Source of the DNA: JAIYDJ01 sp031400505
GTDB lineage: Bacteria > Pseudomonadota > Alphaproteobacteria > Rhodobacterales > Rhodobacteraceae
Reading direction: 5' to 3'
DNA length: 64,000 bases
Assembly: GCA_031400505.1 (NCBI GenBank)
Contig: JANNPZ010000003.1
Location: 16,620-80,619, forward strand
Under the pieces are notes generated by a model, which worked only from the letters and a program-made list of their open reading frames with translations, was not told where the DNA came from and searched no databases. The position numbers and the translations under genes were made by a program. Of the stretch, positions 50,359 through 59,341 are shown piece after piece (position 1 is the stretch's first letter; every line of letters starts with the position of its first letter).

Positions 50359-51447
50359 GAGCGTGTCGCGTTCAATTCAAACGATAGCCAGCGGCGGTGA
50401 AGTAGTTTCGGCATTCTTTCGGCTGGAACAGGTCGCATACTGCAGCGATCTTTTTGCACAATGCAGTGTAGGTTCTGGCAGCGGCTTTCCGGATCAGGGT
50501 TTTCAGTTTTGAGAATGCCATCTCGATAGGGTTAAGGTCTGGCGAGTAGGGTGGCAGGAAGATGAGGTCGTTGCCTTGGGCGCGCAGCAGTTCCAGAGCG
50601 CGGCTGGATTTGTGGGACGACAAGTTGTCGGCGACGACGATCTGCCCGGGCCTGAGCACCGGGGCGAGGACGCGTTCGACGTAGGTGTCGAAACTGGCGC
50701 GGTTCATGGCACCGTCGAGAACCCATGGCGCGATCAGCCCGTCCTGGGCCAGGCCCGCGATGAAGGTCTGGGTGTGCCAATGGCCGAAGGGGGCATGGTC
50801 GATGAGGCGCTTGCCGACCGGGGCCCAACCGGTCGTCTTGACGAGGTTGGTCTTGAGCGTTCGCCATTGTGCTCGGACCAATGGCGCATCAATGGCTCAC
50901 TCTCGTCGATGAAGACCAGCCTTTCCAGCATGTTGGCCATGTCAGGCTGGAAGGTCCCGACCCAGACCCTGCGCCGTTCTGCCACCTCGGGCCGCAGGAT
51001 TTCGCTGGCGAGCAGCGTTTTTTTATGGCTGAGGCCCAGCCGGTGCAACCACTTGCCGACCGAGCCGCGATGCACCGACACGCCATGCACGCTCGCCATC
51101 TCGGCCACGATCTCGTCCAGCGTCAGGTCGCCCTTGACCGCCAGCCGCTCCCGCAGCCAGCCACTGTACGGCGCCAACTTGCCTTCGGCGTGGTTGCCCT
51201 GCACCTTCGGTCGCAGGCCGCCGGTCTCGCGCTTCAGGATCACCATGTCGTTCACGAACCGCGGCGACACCCGAAAGTGCCGCGCCGCCTCTCGATGCCC
51301 ATGCCCCTCCTCGACGAAAGCAACGACGCGGGTTCGAAGTTCCATAGGATGTGATTTGCCCATCATGACCCCCTACATCTGGCAAAGATAGGGAATCACA
51401 AACCTCTCACCTTCGGAATCCTGAATCGGATGACCGACGACGCGCTC
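50359..51447 (-). mobile_element. IS630-type insertion sequence
   Basis: A 1,089-base element bounded by TA at 50357-50358 and 51448-51449, the target duplication typical of IS630. The ends read inward GAGCGTGTCGCG and GAGCGCGTCGTC, an imperfect terminal inverted repeat. It carries an IS630 DDE transposase on the minus strand, split by a frame break. The element lies between the convergent ends of the coiled-coil gene and the GH25 gene. The uninterrupted site would read GGTCTAGCGG. Confidence 0.85.
50372..51366 (-). pseudogene. IS630 transposase, frame disrupted
   Basis: Two overlapping frames together make an IS630/Tc1-like transposase. The first (51366-50734) has the helix-turn-helix part HREAARHFRVSPRFVND and the first catalytic Asp in LVFIDES. 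The second (from about 50881 to 50372) has the second Asp in VVADNLSSHKS and the Glu in YSPDLNPIEMAFSKLK. Between FIDES and LKTNLVKTTGW, where the family has only a few residues, there are about 38-41 extra bases containing CGCCATTG...CAATGGCG, which shift the frame. No slippery run was found, so this copy is probably inactive instead of using programmed frameshifting. Confidence 0.75.
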
Positions 51448-52238
51448 TAGCGGCTGTGTTCTGCCAACCAGGCGCGCCAGGCATCGGAGGTGCCTGCGAA
51501 CACGTTGATGTCGGTGCGGCCCTTGATGCCGGGGACGAGGCCGGTTCCGGTGTATTGCCAGAAGGTCCAGTGGTGGCCTTCGTAGGTATCCGTCGGGTGC
51601 CCTGCGACCGAGCGCAGCCAGAACGGTGTGGCTGACAGACGCCACATCTGGTTTTCCTGAAAAAAATCCGGAGTGGTGTAGATCAGCGGGCGCTGTCCGT
51701 AGTGGCTTTCAAGCAGCGACAGGAAAATCTGGGCTTCGCTGCGCACCTCGTGGGCGGGGGGGCGCCTTGTGCAGGTTGGAGAAAAAGGGGTCCATTCCAT
51801 GTCCAGCACCGGAGGCAAGGCATCGCTATTGCGCGGGACGTGTTTGATGAACCAGCGAGCCTGTTCGGTGGCGGGGCGGCACCAGTAGAAAAAATGGTAG
51901 GCCCCGCGCGGCACTGCGGCGCGGGCGGCGGCCTGCCAGTTGGTCTGGAAGGCCGGATCGACCAGATCACCGCCCTCGGTTGCCTTGATGAACGCGAAGT
52001 TCACGCCATTCGCCCGTGCCGTGGGCCAATCGATGTTGGTCTGCCAGCGCGAGATGTCGATGCCGTGGACGGGGTAGTTTGCCGGGCTGCGTTTTTCCCA
52101 GATGTGCGGGTCTGTATCCGAGAAGTTCGGGGCGGTGACAGACGCAATCGGCGGTTGCGGCACGGTTTCGCGCGTGGGTTCGCCGCAGGCTGCAACGACC
52201 AGCGCCAGAAGAAGCGGAAGAAGGGTGGACTTGTGCAT
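51447..52238 (-). CDS. GH25 family lysozyme lipoprotein
   Basis: A 263-residue muramidase of glycoside hydrolase family 25. Seen in sequence: lipobox in LLPLLLALVVAACGEP; the opening strand VHGIDISRWQTNIDW with the conserved Asp; FAFIKATEGGDLVDP; VLDMEW with the catalytic acidic pair; and WTFWQYTGTG near the end. ATG 52238 was chosen because it starts a clean lipoprotein signal; the frame above lacks one. The stop codon TAG is built from the TA target and the first G of the IS630 element, while the uninterrupted gene would also have ended TAG, so the protein is unchanged. Confidence 0.92.
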   Translation of the reverse strand: MHKSTLLPLLLALVVAACGEPTRETVPQPPIASVTAPNFSDTDPHIWEKRSPANYPVHGIDISRWQTNIDWPTARANGVNFAFIKATEGGDLVDPAFQTNWQAAARAAVPRGAYHFFYWCRPATEQARWFIKHVPRNSDALPPVLDMEWTPFSPTCTRRPPAHEVRSEAQIFLSLLESHYGQRPLIYTTPDFFQENQMWRLSATPFWLRSVAGHPTDTYEGHHWTFWQYTGTGLVPGIKGRTDINVFAGTSDAWRAWLAEHSR

Positions 52239-52294
52239 TTGGCCAGGCTGCCTTGTGGAGGTTTGACTGTCACGCGCAAAACAGCACGGGCCGA

Positions 52295-52609
52295 TCAGCT
52301 GCCCGGCTTGCGGCGCCACCAGGCGAGCCAGATGCCGACACGGCGCCTTGCACGGATCACCAGTGCCGAGATCGGCGCGCGCAGCACGGGCAGATCAACG
52401 GCCAACAGCAAAAGACCCGCAGGCAGCATCCAAAGGCCCAGGAGCGGCAGGAACCACAACAGCCCACCCGCCGTCAGCACCAAGGCCAATGGCACCCGCA
52501 GCAGACGCCAGCTGTCGCGCCGCAGGGCGGCCAGCGGGTTGCGCAGGGCGGGGATCAGCCGGGCGAGGCTGTTGAACTGGCGGTCAAAACGACGTTCTCG
52601 GCGGGACAT
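52295..52609 (-). CDS. Small basic membrane protein, conserved in Rhodobacterales
   Basis: A 104-residue protein with a basic, Arg-rich start (MSRRERRFDRQFNSLARLIPALRNPLAALRRDSWRLLRVPLALVL), two hydrophobic segments (residues 37-55 and 58-75) and a basic end (RARRRVGIWLAWWRRK). I recall similar proteins in this order that are sometimes labelled 'tryptophan synthase subunit beta-like', a name that fits nothing in the sequence. Function is unknown. It lies 56 bases upstream of the lysozyme gene and on the same strand. Confidence 0.75.
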   Translation of the reverse strand: MSRRERRFDRQFNSLARLIPALRNPLAALRRDSWRLLRVPLALVLTAGGLLWFLPLLGLWMLPAGLLLLAVDLPVLRAPISALVIRARRRVGIWLAWWRRKPGS

Positions 52610-52653
52610 CGGGGTCTCCTGTGCCGTTCAGATGGGGCGGCTGTTCGGTTGCG

Positions 52654-53742
52654 TCAAGACGAAGACATGGCAAAGCGGGCGGGGTCGAGGCGGGCGCGCA
52701 GGGTTGCGTCAAATCCGCTTGGCCGCCCCGTGATCAGATCGGCGGCCAGTTGACTGACCGCAGGCGCGGATTGAAAGCCGTAGCCACCTTGCCCTGCCAG
52801 CCAGAAGAAATCCGGCTGTGCCGGATCGCGCCCGATGACCGGAACGCGGTCGGGGGCAAAGGTGCGCAGACCCGCCCAGTTGGCGATCAGGTGGGTCACG
52901 GGTTCGGTCACCATGTCTTCGTATCGCGCAAGGCCCTCGGCCAGCACCATGTCATCGGCAAAAGCGTCTTGCGGGTCCATCGGATGTTCCTCGGCGGGCG
53001 ACACGATCAGCGCGCCCGCATCGGGTTTGGCGTACCAGGACTCCCCACAGCCAAAGATCATCGGCCAGTGCGCCACGTCATGCCCGCCTGGTGCGGGCAG
53101 GCGCGCCATAGACCGGCGCAACGGCGTAAACCCCAATGGCGCCACGCCCGCCATCTGCGCCACCTGATCGGCCCAGGCCCCGGCGGCATTGACCAAAAGG
53201 CGGGCGGCATAGGTTTCACGCGCCGTCTCAACCCGCCACACAGCATCTTCGCGGGTGATCGAGGTGACGCGGGCGTTCTGGCGGATCTGGCCGCCTTGCG
53301 CGCGCACCTCGCGCGCGAAGGTCTGGATCAGCAGATCGGTGTCGATGTCCCAGGCGTGGTCGGCAAAGCCCGCAAGCACCACCCGGTCGCGGTTCAGGAT
53401 GGGGATCATTGCCATCGCTTCGGGCACAGCGATCTGGTCGAGATTCATCGTGGCGATATCTGCCGCGAACTCTGGTGCCTGATCGGCGCGGGCCAGGATC
53501 ATCAACCCGCGCGGTGATAGCAGACCCGGTTGCGCCCGCAGATAGTCGCCCGAGGCCAGCGACAGTTCTACCACTGGCGGCAGACCGTAATGCGGCTCGT
53601 ACATGGCGGCAGAACGGCCCGACGCGTGGTATGCGAGGTGGCTTTCACCTTCCAGCAGAACGACGGTGGCATGATGGGCCAGCCGCGCGGCCGCAGAAAC
53701 GCCGCCGATGCCGCCGCCGATGATGAGGATGTCGTGGATCAT
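52654..53742 (-). CDS. FAD-dependent oxidoreductase, DAO family
   Basis: A 362-residue flavoenzyme of the D-amino acid oxidase/glycine oxidase fold. Seen in sequence: dinucleotide loop DILIIGGGIGGVSAAARLAHH at residues 3-24; ESHLAYHASGRSAAMYEPHYG, where such enzymes bind the isoalloxazine; LVNAAGAWADQVAQMAGV; and the C-terminal GQGGYGFQSAPAVSQLAADL that closes the FAD site. The start ATG 53742 is used because the frame above overlaps the next gene and shows no fold. The amine or acid substrate is not visible; neighbours give no hint. Confidence 0.88.
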   Translation of the reverse strand: MIHDILIIGGGIGGVSAAARLAHHATVVLLEGESHLAYHASGRSAAMYEPHYGLPPVVELSLASGDYLRAQPGLLSPRGLMILARADQAPEFAADIATMNLDQIAVPEAMAMIPILNRDRVVLAGFADHAWDIDTDLLIQTFAREVRAQGGQIRQNARVTSITREDAVWRVETARETYAARLLVNAAGAWADQVAQMAGVAPLGFTPLRRSMARLPAPGGHDVAHWPMIFGCGESWYAKPDAGALIVSPAEEHPMDPQDAFADDMVLAEGLARYEDMVTEPVTHLIANWAGLRTFAPDRVPVIGRDPAQPDFFWLAGQGGYGFQSAPAVSQLAADLITGRPSGFDATLRARLDPARFAMSSS

Positions 53743-53783
53743 GGCGCAGACACTGCCACGCGGGCGGCCCATGCGAAAGGGGG

Positions 53784-54572
53784 TCAGGCCCTGGCGATGA
53801 CGGCCATGTAGCGCGCGCCAATGCGAAAGCCGCCGTCGGATTGGCGAAACGGGGCGATGGCGGCGGCGTAGGCGGCGGTGACGGCTGCCTCCCCGACAAG
53901 CCCCGCCGCAAGGACTGCGATGCCGGCGGAATTCAGGCCGCGCAGGGCGGTTGCCTCGTCGGGGTAGCTCCACTGGATGTCACCTTCGAACACATCGCCC
54001 GGGGTCAGGCCGGCTTCGTCCACAATAGCCGTCAGGCGGTCGGGGTCGGACAGGGCAAAGGGGCCAGCGCTGCCGGGCGGCGGGGCAGGCATCAGGGGGC
54101 GCAGGGCGGCCACGACTGACGCGGCCTCCATCCCCTCGGGGCGACCCCAGATCATCATCGCAACCTGGCCGCCGGGGCGGGTCACCCGGCACGCCTCGGA
54201 CAGGGCGCGCACTGGATTTCCGGCGAACTGGAATGAGTTGAAGCCGGTCACCACGTCAAAGCTATGGTCGGCGAAGGGCAGTTCCTCCAGATCGCCGGTG
54301 CGGAAATCGCCGCCCGGCACCCGCTCGCGGGCGATGTCGAGCAGCAGTCCGGCGGCGTCGATGCCCGAAACCACAGCCCCGCGCGCGGCAGCAAGTTGCG
54401 CAGCCATTCCCGCGCCACATCCGGCATCCAGCAGCCGCATGCCCGCACCAACCCCGGCGCGGGTCAGCACATCGACAAATCCGGCGGCAAACTGGCCTTC
54501 CTGAACCTCGGCCCAGTCGCGCGCACGCGCGCCCCAAAGCGGACCATTCTTTGCAGAAGTCATCGTGGTCAT
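53784..54572 (-). CDS. Class I SAM-dependent methyltransferase
   Basis: A 262-residue methyltransferase of the Methyltransf_11 type. Seen in sequence: SAM-binding motif I LLDAGCGAGMAAQLAAARG near residue 47; the acidic loop SGIDAA; DLEELPFADHSFDVVTGFNSFQFAG (motif post-I/II); and the later RVTRPGGQVAMMIWG. The acceptor is unknown; similarity is to ubiquinone/menaquinone- or small-molecule-type enzymes in general. It lies 41 bases upstream of the FAD oxidoreductase gene on the same strand, so they may share a transcript. A terminator stands just upstream at 54636. Confidence 0.88.
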   Translation of the reverse strand: MTTMTSAKNGPLWGARARDWAEVQEGQFAAGFVDVLTRAGVGAGMRLLDAGCGAGMAAQLAAARGAVVSGIDAAGLLLDIARERVPGGDFRTGDLEELPFADHSFDVVTGFNSFQFAGNPVRALSEACRVTRPGGQVAMMIWGRPEGMEAASVVAALRPLMPAPPPGSAGPFALSDPDRLTAIVDEAGLTPGDVFEGDIQWSYPDEATALRGLNSAGIAVLAAGLVGEAAVTAAYAAAIAPFRQSDGGFRIGARYMAVIARA

Positions 54573-54635
54573 GCCGCATCCCTTCAGGTGAATACGATCA
54601 GTCAGCCTGTTTCAGGTCTGATTCACAAGAAGAAA

Positions 54636-54660
54636 CCGCCGTGCAGGCACGGCGGTTTTT
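54636..54660 (-). terminator. Strong hairpin terminator after the BMP gene
   Basis: CCGCCGTG (54636-54643), a four-base loop and CACGGCGG (54648-54655), flanked by TTTTT on the plus side and AGAAGAAA (T-rich on the minus strand) on the other. It lies 24 bases after the BMP gene stop and should end the purine-transport operon; the shape works in both directions. Confidence 0.8.
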
Positions 54661-54683
54661 CGGGAAACCACGTTCGTAGCGGC

Positions 54684-55754
54684 TTACTTCGGAATGTCGC
54701 CGGTCACACCTTCGACGTAGAAACCCATGCCGGCCAACTCGCCGTCATTCGCCACAACCCCATCGGCGAGCCACGCGCTGCCGTCTTGCTTGTTCAGCGG
54801 GCCGGTGAAGGGGTGATAGCTGCCATCGGCGATCGAGGCTGCCAGCGCATCGGCTTCGGCCTTCACCTCGGCGGGGACGGCTTCGGTAATCTCGCCGATT
54901 TCAACCTCGCCGCTGGCGATGCCTTCCCAGCTGTCCTGCTGCGCCCAGGTGCCATCCATGACCGCGCCGACACGTTTCACATAGTAGGGTGCCCAGTTGT
55001 CGATGATCGACGACACGCGGGGGCTGGGTTTGTAGGCGGCCATGTCTGACGCCTGGCCAAAGCCGATGATGCCGGGGGTCTTGGCAGCCTCGGCCAAGGG
55101 GGCGGTCGAATCGGTATGGGCAAGGATCACGTCAACGCCCTGCTCGATCAGCGCCTTTGCGGCGTCGGCCTCTTTTGCGGGGTCAAACCAGGTATAGGCC
55201 CAGACGACAGAGATCGTCACATCCGGGTTCACCTTCTTGGCATGGATGAACGATGCGTTGATGCCCTGGATCACTTCAGGGATCGGGAACGAGGCGATAT
55301 AGCCGATCTTGTTCGACTTGGTCATCCGGCCCGCGATGGTTCCGATGACCGCGCGGCCTTCATAGAACCGGGCGTTGTAGGTGGACACGTTGGGGGCGTC
55401 ACGCTTGAAACCTGTCGCATGTTCGAACTTGACATCCGGGAACTTGGCGGCGACGGCGTTGGTGGCATCCATATAGCCAAACGACGTGGTAAAGATGATG
55501 TCGCAGCCAGACAGCGCCATCTGGGTCAGTACGCGTTCAGCATCCGCACCCTCGGGGACATTTTCCTGAAAAGCGGTTTCAACCTTGTCGCCATATGCCG
55601 CCTCGACGGCCAGCAATCCTTGGTGATGCTGAAATGTCCAGCCACCATCGCCGATCGGGCCGACATAGACGAAACAGGCCTTGGTCTTGTCTTGCGCGAC
55701 GGCAGCCCCGGCGATCAGCACCAGCGCTGCCGAAGCGAGAAGGATCTTCTTCAT
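54684..55754 (-). CDS. BMP family ABC transporter substrate-binding protein
   Basis: A 356-residue periplasmic binding protein of the PnrA/BMP type, which usually binds purine nucleosides or similar ligands. Seen in sequence: signal peptide (KKILLASAALVLIAGAAVAQ), KACFVYVGPIGDGGWTFQHHQG with the ligand-stacking aromatic, IIFTTSFGYMDATNAVAAKFPDVKFEHATG, and AHTDSTAPLAEAAKTPGIIGFGQ. No lipobox, so it is soluble in the periplasm. It is last in the xdh/ABC operon, behind a small GC hairpin (55773-55785) that may let it be expressed at a different level. Confidence 0.93.
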   Translation of the reverse strand: MKKILLASAALVLIAGAAVAQDKTKACFVYVGPIGDGGWTFQHHQGLLAVEAAYGDKVETAFQENVPEGADAERVLTQMALSGCDIIFTTSFGYMDATNAVAAKFPDVKFEHATGFKRDAPNVSTYNARFYEGRAVIGTIAGRMTKSNKIGYIASFPIPEVIQGINASFIHAKKVNPDVTISVVWAYTWFDPAKEADAAKALIEQGVDVILAHTDSTAPLAEAAKTPGIIGFGQASDMAAYKPSPRVSSIIDNWAPYYVKRVGAVMDGTWAQQDSWEGIASGEVEIGEITEAVPAEVKAEADALAASIADGSYHPFTGPLNKQDGSAWLADGVVANDGELAGMGFYVEGVTGDIPK

Positions 55755-55798
55755 TTTATTCTCCCGTTGGAAGGGGCCTTGCCCCGGTTTGATTGGCC

Positions 55799-56734
55799 TC
55801 AGCGTGAGGCATGGAAGTTCTGGCCCAAGGCGGCGGGCGCGTTCAAAGACGCCCGACCTTTGCCAGAGGACATGATGACCAGCACGAGGATGGTTATCAG
55901 ATACGGCGACATCGACAAGTATTCGACCGGAATGCGCGACCCGGATGCCTGAAGATTAAGCTGAAGCACCGAAATGCCGCCAAAAAGATAGCCGCCGATC
56001 AACACGCGCCAGGGTTTCCAGCTGGCAAACACCACGATGGCCAGCGCGATCCACCCCGCGCCCGCGGTGATGCCGTCGGTCCACTGCGGCACGCGGATCA
56101 GGCTGATGTAGGCGCCGCCCATCCCCGCCATAGCCCCGCCGAACAAAATCGCCATCAGCCGCACCCGACCCACCTTATAGCCAAGCGCGTGGGCCGCATC
56201 ATGATTTTCACCCACCGCCCGCAGGATCAGGCCCGTGCGGGCGTATTTCAGCACCCACCAGACCGCCGCGATGATGGCGATCGAGAAATAGACCACCCAG
56301 TCATGGCTGAACAGGATCACCCCCAACACCGGGATGTCGGACAAAGGGCCGAAGGGCACCGCCTCGGTCAGCGGTGGCTTGATCCCGTTGTACCCTTGCC
56401 CCATCAACGAAGACAGCCCCAGTCCGAACAGCGTCAGCGCAAGGCCCGTCGCCACCTGATTGGCCAGCAGCCCCTGCGTCAGAACGGCAAACACGAAACT
56501 CAGCGCGGCCCCGCCCGTCGCCCCGCCGACAAAGCCCAGGACTGGACTGCCGGTGCTTACGGCTGCGATAAACCCGCAGATGGCACCCATGATCATCATG
56601 CCTTCGACGCCCACGTTCAGAACGCCCGCCTTTTCGACCACCAACTCGCCGATCGCGGCCAGCAGGATCGGCACCGACGCAACCATCAGGCTGGCGATCA
56701 GAACCACCGGATTGATGCCGCCAAGATCCATCAT
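55799..56734 (-). CDS. ABC transporter permease 2 (purine type)
   Basis: A 311-residue permease of the BPD_transp_2 group (relatives of NupQ/YufQ). Seen in sequence: about eight hydrophobic segments; GGINPVVLIASLMVASVPILLAAIGELVVEKAGVLNVGVEGMMIMGA, the typical opening; and the cytosolic EAA-like loop GLILRAVGENHDAAHALGYKV. Start ATG 56734 overlaps the stop of permease 1 by four bases. It forms the channel with permease 1 and is powered by the two-domain ATPase upstream. Confidence 0.93.
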   Translation of the reverse strand: MMDLGGINPVVLIASLMVASVPILLAAIGELVVEKAGVLNVGVEGMMIMGAICGFIAAVSTGSPVLGFVGGATGGAALSFVFAVLTQGLLANQVATGLALTLFGLGLSSLMGQGYNGIKPPLTEAVPFGPLSDIPVLGVILFSHDWVVYFSIAIIAAVWWVLKYARTGLILRAVGENHDAAHALGYKVGRVRLMAILFGGAMAGMGGAYISLIRVPQWTDGITAGAGWIALAIVVFASWKPWRVLIGGYLFGGISVLQLNLQASGSRIPVEYLSMSPYLITILVLVIMSSGKGRASLNAPAALGQNFHASR

Positions 56735-57813
56735 GCCACTCCTTTCGCAAACAGCCGGATGCGGTAGTTCGTCAGCACATCGACCGCCAGCAGGAAGAAC
56801 AAGAGCATCCCCTGAAACGCCTGAATGGCCGCCGAGGGCAGACCGAGATTGGTCGAGGCCATCTCGCCGCCGATGTATGTCAGTGCCATCAAAAGCCCCG
56901 CCAGCAGAATGCCCACTGGGTTCAACCGGCCCAAGAACGCCACGATGATCGCGGTAAAGCCGTAACCTACGTTGAAGTCGATGCTGATTTGCCCGGCCGG
57001 ACCCGTGACTTCGAACACCCCGGCAAGGCCCGCCAGCGCGCCCGATATGCCAAGGCACATGACAGTCATCCACGCTGGATTGATGCCATGAAATCGCGCG
57101 GCGCGGGGGGCTTGGCCGGCGAGTTTGATCTGAAAGCCAAGGATATGGCGTTGCAGCAGAACATAGGCGAAGATCACGGCGACAAAGGCGGCCACGACGC
57201 CCCAGTGCATGCCGGTGCCGGCGATCAACTCGGGGTTGGCGGCCGCCGGGTATTGCGCAAAGTTCCGGCTGCCGGGAAAGCCCGCGCCTTCGGGGTTGCG
57301 CAGGAACCCCAAGGCGGCTTTGGACAGGATGCGTTCGGCCACATAGACCAGCATCAGGGAAACCAGGATCTCACTTGTGTTGAAAACCGCTTTCAGAATT
57401 GCAGGGATCATCCCCCAAAGCCATCCGCCGAAGGCGCCCGCGAGGATCATCGCCGGAAAGATCAGGCGGTTCTCGGTCGGAAAGACGGCGAGGCCGACCG
57501 ATGCGCCAAAAAGCGCGCCCATGATGTATTGACCTTCGGCCCCGATGTTCCAGATGCCCGCGCGGAACCCCAAAGACAGCCCGATGGCGATCAGGATCAG
57601 CGGCCCCGCCTTGACCAGCAACTGCCCGCGCAGATACCAGGCGAACTCGCCGAACAGCGGGTCCCAGAAGATGGTGCGGATCGCCTCGAAAGGGTCTTTT
57701 CCCAACAGGGCGAACAAGATACCGCCCGCACCCATGGTCAAGAGCACTGCCAACACCGGCGTTGCAGCCCCCCATAACCGCGACGGTGTCGGCCGTTTTT
57801 CAAGCGTGAGCAT
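56731..57813 (-). CDS. ABC transporter permease 1 (purine type)
   Basis: A 360-residue permease of the NupP/YufP group. Seen in sequence: about nine hydrophobic segments; LVKAGPLILIAIGLSLGFRAGIWNIGAEGQYIMGALFGA; MLVYVAERILSKAALG; and HGINPAWMTVMCLGISGALAGLAGVFEVTG with the cytosolic loop just before. ATG 57813 was chosen because GGAGG lies 7 bases before it; starts further up lie inside the ATPase gene and lack a ribosome site. It overlaps the ATPase end by 14 bases. Confidence 0.93.
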   Translation of the reverse strand: MLTLEKRPTPSRLWGAATPVLAVLLTMGAGGILFALLGKDPFEAIRTIFWDPLFGEFAWYLRGQLLVKAGPLILIAIGLSLGFRAGIWNIGAEGQYIMGALFGASVGLAVFPTENRLIFPAMILAGAFGGWLWGMIPAILKAVFNTSEILVSLMLVYVAERILSKAALGFLRNPEGAGFPGSRNFAQYPAAANPELIAGTGMHWGVVAAFVAVIFAYVLLQRHILGFQIKLAGQAPRAARFHGINPAWMTVMCLGISGALAGLAGVFEVTGPAGQISIDFNVGYGFTAIIVAFLGRLNPVGILLAGLLMALTYIGGEMASTNLGLPSAAIQAFQGMLLFFLLAVDVLTNYRIRLFAKGVA

Positions 57814-59341
57814 GTGCCACCTCCATCCCATGTGCGCCACCCATCATCAGGCCGATCTCGTCGATCGTCAGCCCTTGCACGGGGCGCGGCACGCTAAGCC
57901 TTCCGCCATTCAGCACAGCAAAATTGTCGGCGATCTCCAGCAGATCATCCAGGTCCTGACTGATCACCACCACCGCCGCCCCCTCTGCCGCGCGGTCCAG
58001 AATAGCCTGTCTGATTGCCGCCGCAGCCGAGGCATCGACCCCCCAGGTCGGCTGATTGATCAGCACGACCTGCGGCGACTGGCTCAATTCGCGCCCGATC
58101 ACGAATTTCTGTAAGTTGCCCCCCGACAGTGCCCGCGCTGCAACCATGGGCCCCGGCGTGCGGACATCATAGGACTTGATCACCCGCTCAGCGAAATCGC
58201 GGGTTGCCGGCCAGTCGATGAAACCGCTTTTCGTCAATCGCTCGCCAATGGTTGCGGTTAGAAATGCATTCTCGACCAGACTCATGTCCGGCGCGGCTGC
58301 ATGGCCCAACCGGTCTTCCGGCGCGCTCACAAACCCCACCCGCCGCCGCGGGTTCGGCCCTTGCGCCCCGAGTGCTACGCCAAAGCTTTGCACCATGCCG
58401 GGCGCACTGCGCAACTCGCCCGACAAGGCCAGCAGCAGTTCATCCTGGCCATTGCCCGCAACCCCCGCGACCCCCAGAATCTCACCTTTCGCGACCGAGA
58501 AGCTGATGGATTTCAGCGATGTCCCGAACTGGATGGGCGAGGCGACCGACAAGTCCGCGACCTGCAACGCCGCGGCTGTTGCGGGCCACTGACGTCTTGC
58601 CCTGCGTTCCGGCGGCGTGATGACCGTGCCAACCATTAGCTCTGCCATCTCGCGGGCCGTGCGATCCCGCGGTGTGCAGGTGGCCACAACCCGACCCCGG
58701 CGCAGGATCGTCGCCGCATCGCACAAAGTGCGGATTTCTTCCAGCTTGTGACTGATGTAAAGGATCGCCGTCCCTTCGGATGCCAGTTGCCGAAGTGTCT
58801 TGAAAAGGATTTCCACTTCCTGTGGCGTCAGCACACTGGTGGGTTCATCCATGATCAGCAGCTTGGGGTCTTGCAAAAGGCATCGGATGATCTCGACCCG
58901 CTGGCGTTCGCCAGCCGACAAATCGCCCACCCGGCGCATTGGATCCAGGGGCAGTCCGTAATCCGCCGACACCTGCCGGATCTTGCCGGCAAGATCACGC
59001 ATCGGCGGTGGGTTTTCCATGCCAAGGGTCACGTTTTCTGCGACATTCAGCGCCTCGAATAGGCTGAAGTGCTGAAACACCATGCCGACACCCATTCCCC
59101 GCGCGGCGCGCGGCGCGGTCGGGGCATAGGGCGCGCCATTCAAGGTCATCGTGCCACTGTCAGGTTTGATGAGGCCATAGATCATCTTTACCAGTGTCGA
59201 TTTGCCCGCACCGTTTTCGCCGAGCAACGCATGGATCTCACCCACCCCGACCGAGAACGAAACATCCGCGTTGGCAACCACGCCGGGATAGGCCTTGGTC
59301 ACGCCCTGTACGGTCAGCAGCATGGGTTTTGTCGCGGTCAT
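57800..59341 (-). CDS. ABC transporter ATP-binding protein, two domains (NupO-like)
   Basis: A 513-residue protein with two ABC domains in one chain, as in ribose and nucleoside importers. Seen in sequence: first domain Walker A GENGAGKSTLVKMIYG, signature LSAGERQRVEIIRCL, Walker B LLIMDEPTSVLT; second domain GVAGNGQDELLLAL (degenerate Walker A lacking the Lys), LSGGNLQKFVIGRELSQSP, VVLINQPTWGVDASA. The degenerate second site is usual in this group. It overlaps xdhC by four bases and permease 1 by 14. Confidence 0.93.
   Translation of the reverse strand: MTATKPMLLTVQGVTKAYPGVVANADVSFSVGVGEIHALLGENGAGKSTLVKMIYGLIKPDSGTMTLNGAPYAPTAPRAARGMGVGMVFQHFSLFEALNVAENVTLGMENPPPMRDLAGKIRQVSADYGLPLDPMRRVGDLSAGERQRVEIIRCLLQDPKLLIMDEPTSVLTPQEVEILFKTLRQLASEGTAILYISHKLEEIRTLCDAATILRRGRVVATCTPRDRTAREMAELMVGTVITPPERRARRQWPATAAALQVADLSVASPIQFGTSLKSISFSVAKGEILGVAGVAGNGQDELLLALSGELRSAPGMVQSFGVALGAQGPNPRRRVGFVSAPEDRLGHAAAPDMSLVENAFLTATIGERLTKSGFIDWPATRDFAERVIKSYDVRTPGPMVAARALSGGNLQKFVIGRELSQSPQVVLINQPTWGVDASAAAAIRQAILDRAAEGAAVVVISQDLDDLLEIADNFAVLNGGRLSVPRPVQGLTIDEIGLMMGGAHGMEVAHAHA

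Noticed and set aside
50372..51366. Programmed frameshift in the IS630 transposase
   Set aside because: No slippery A/T run near the frame break, and the extra 38-41 bases have no place in the family; disruption is the simpler reading.
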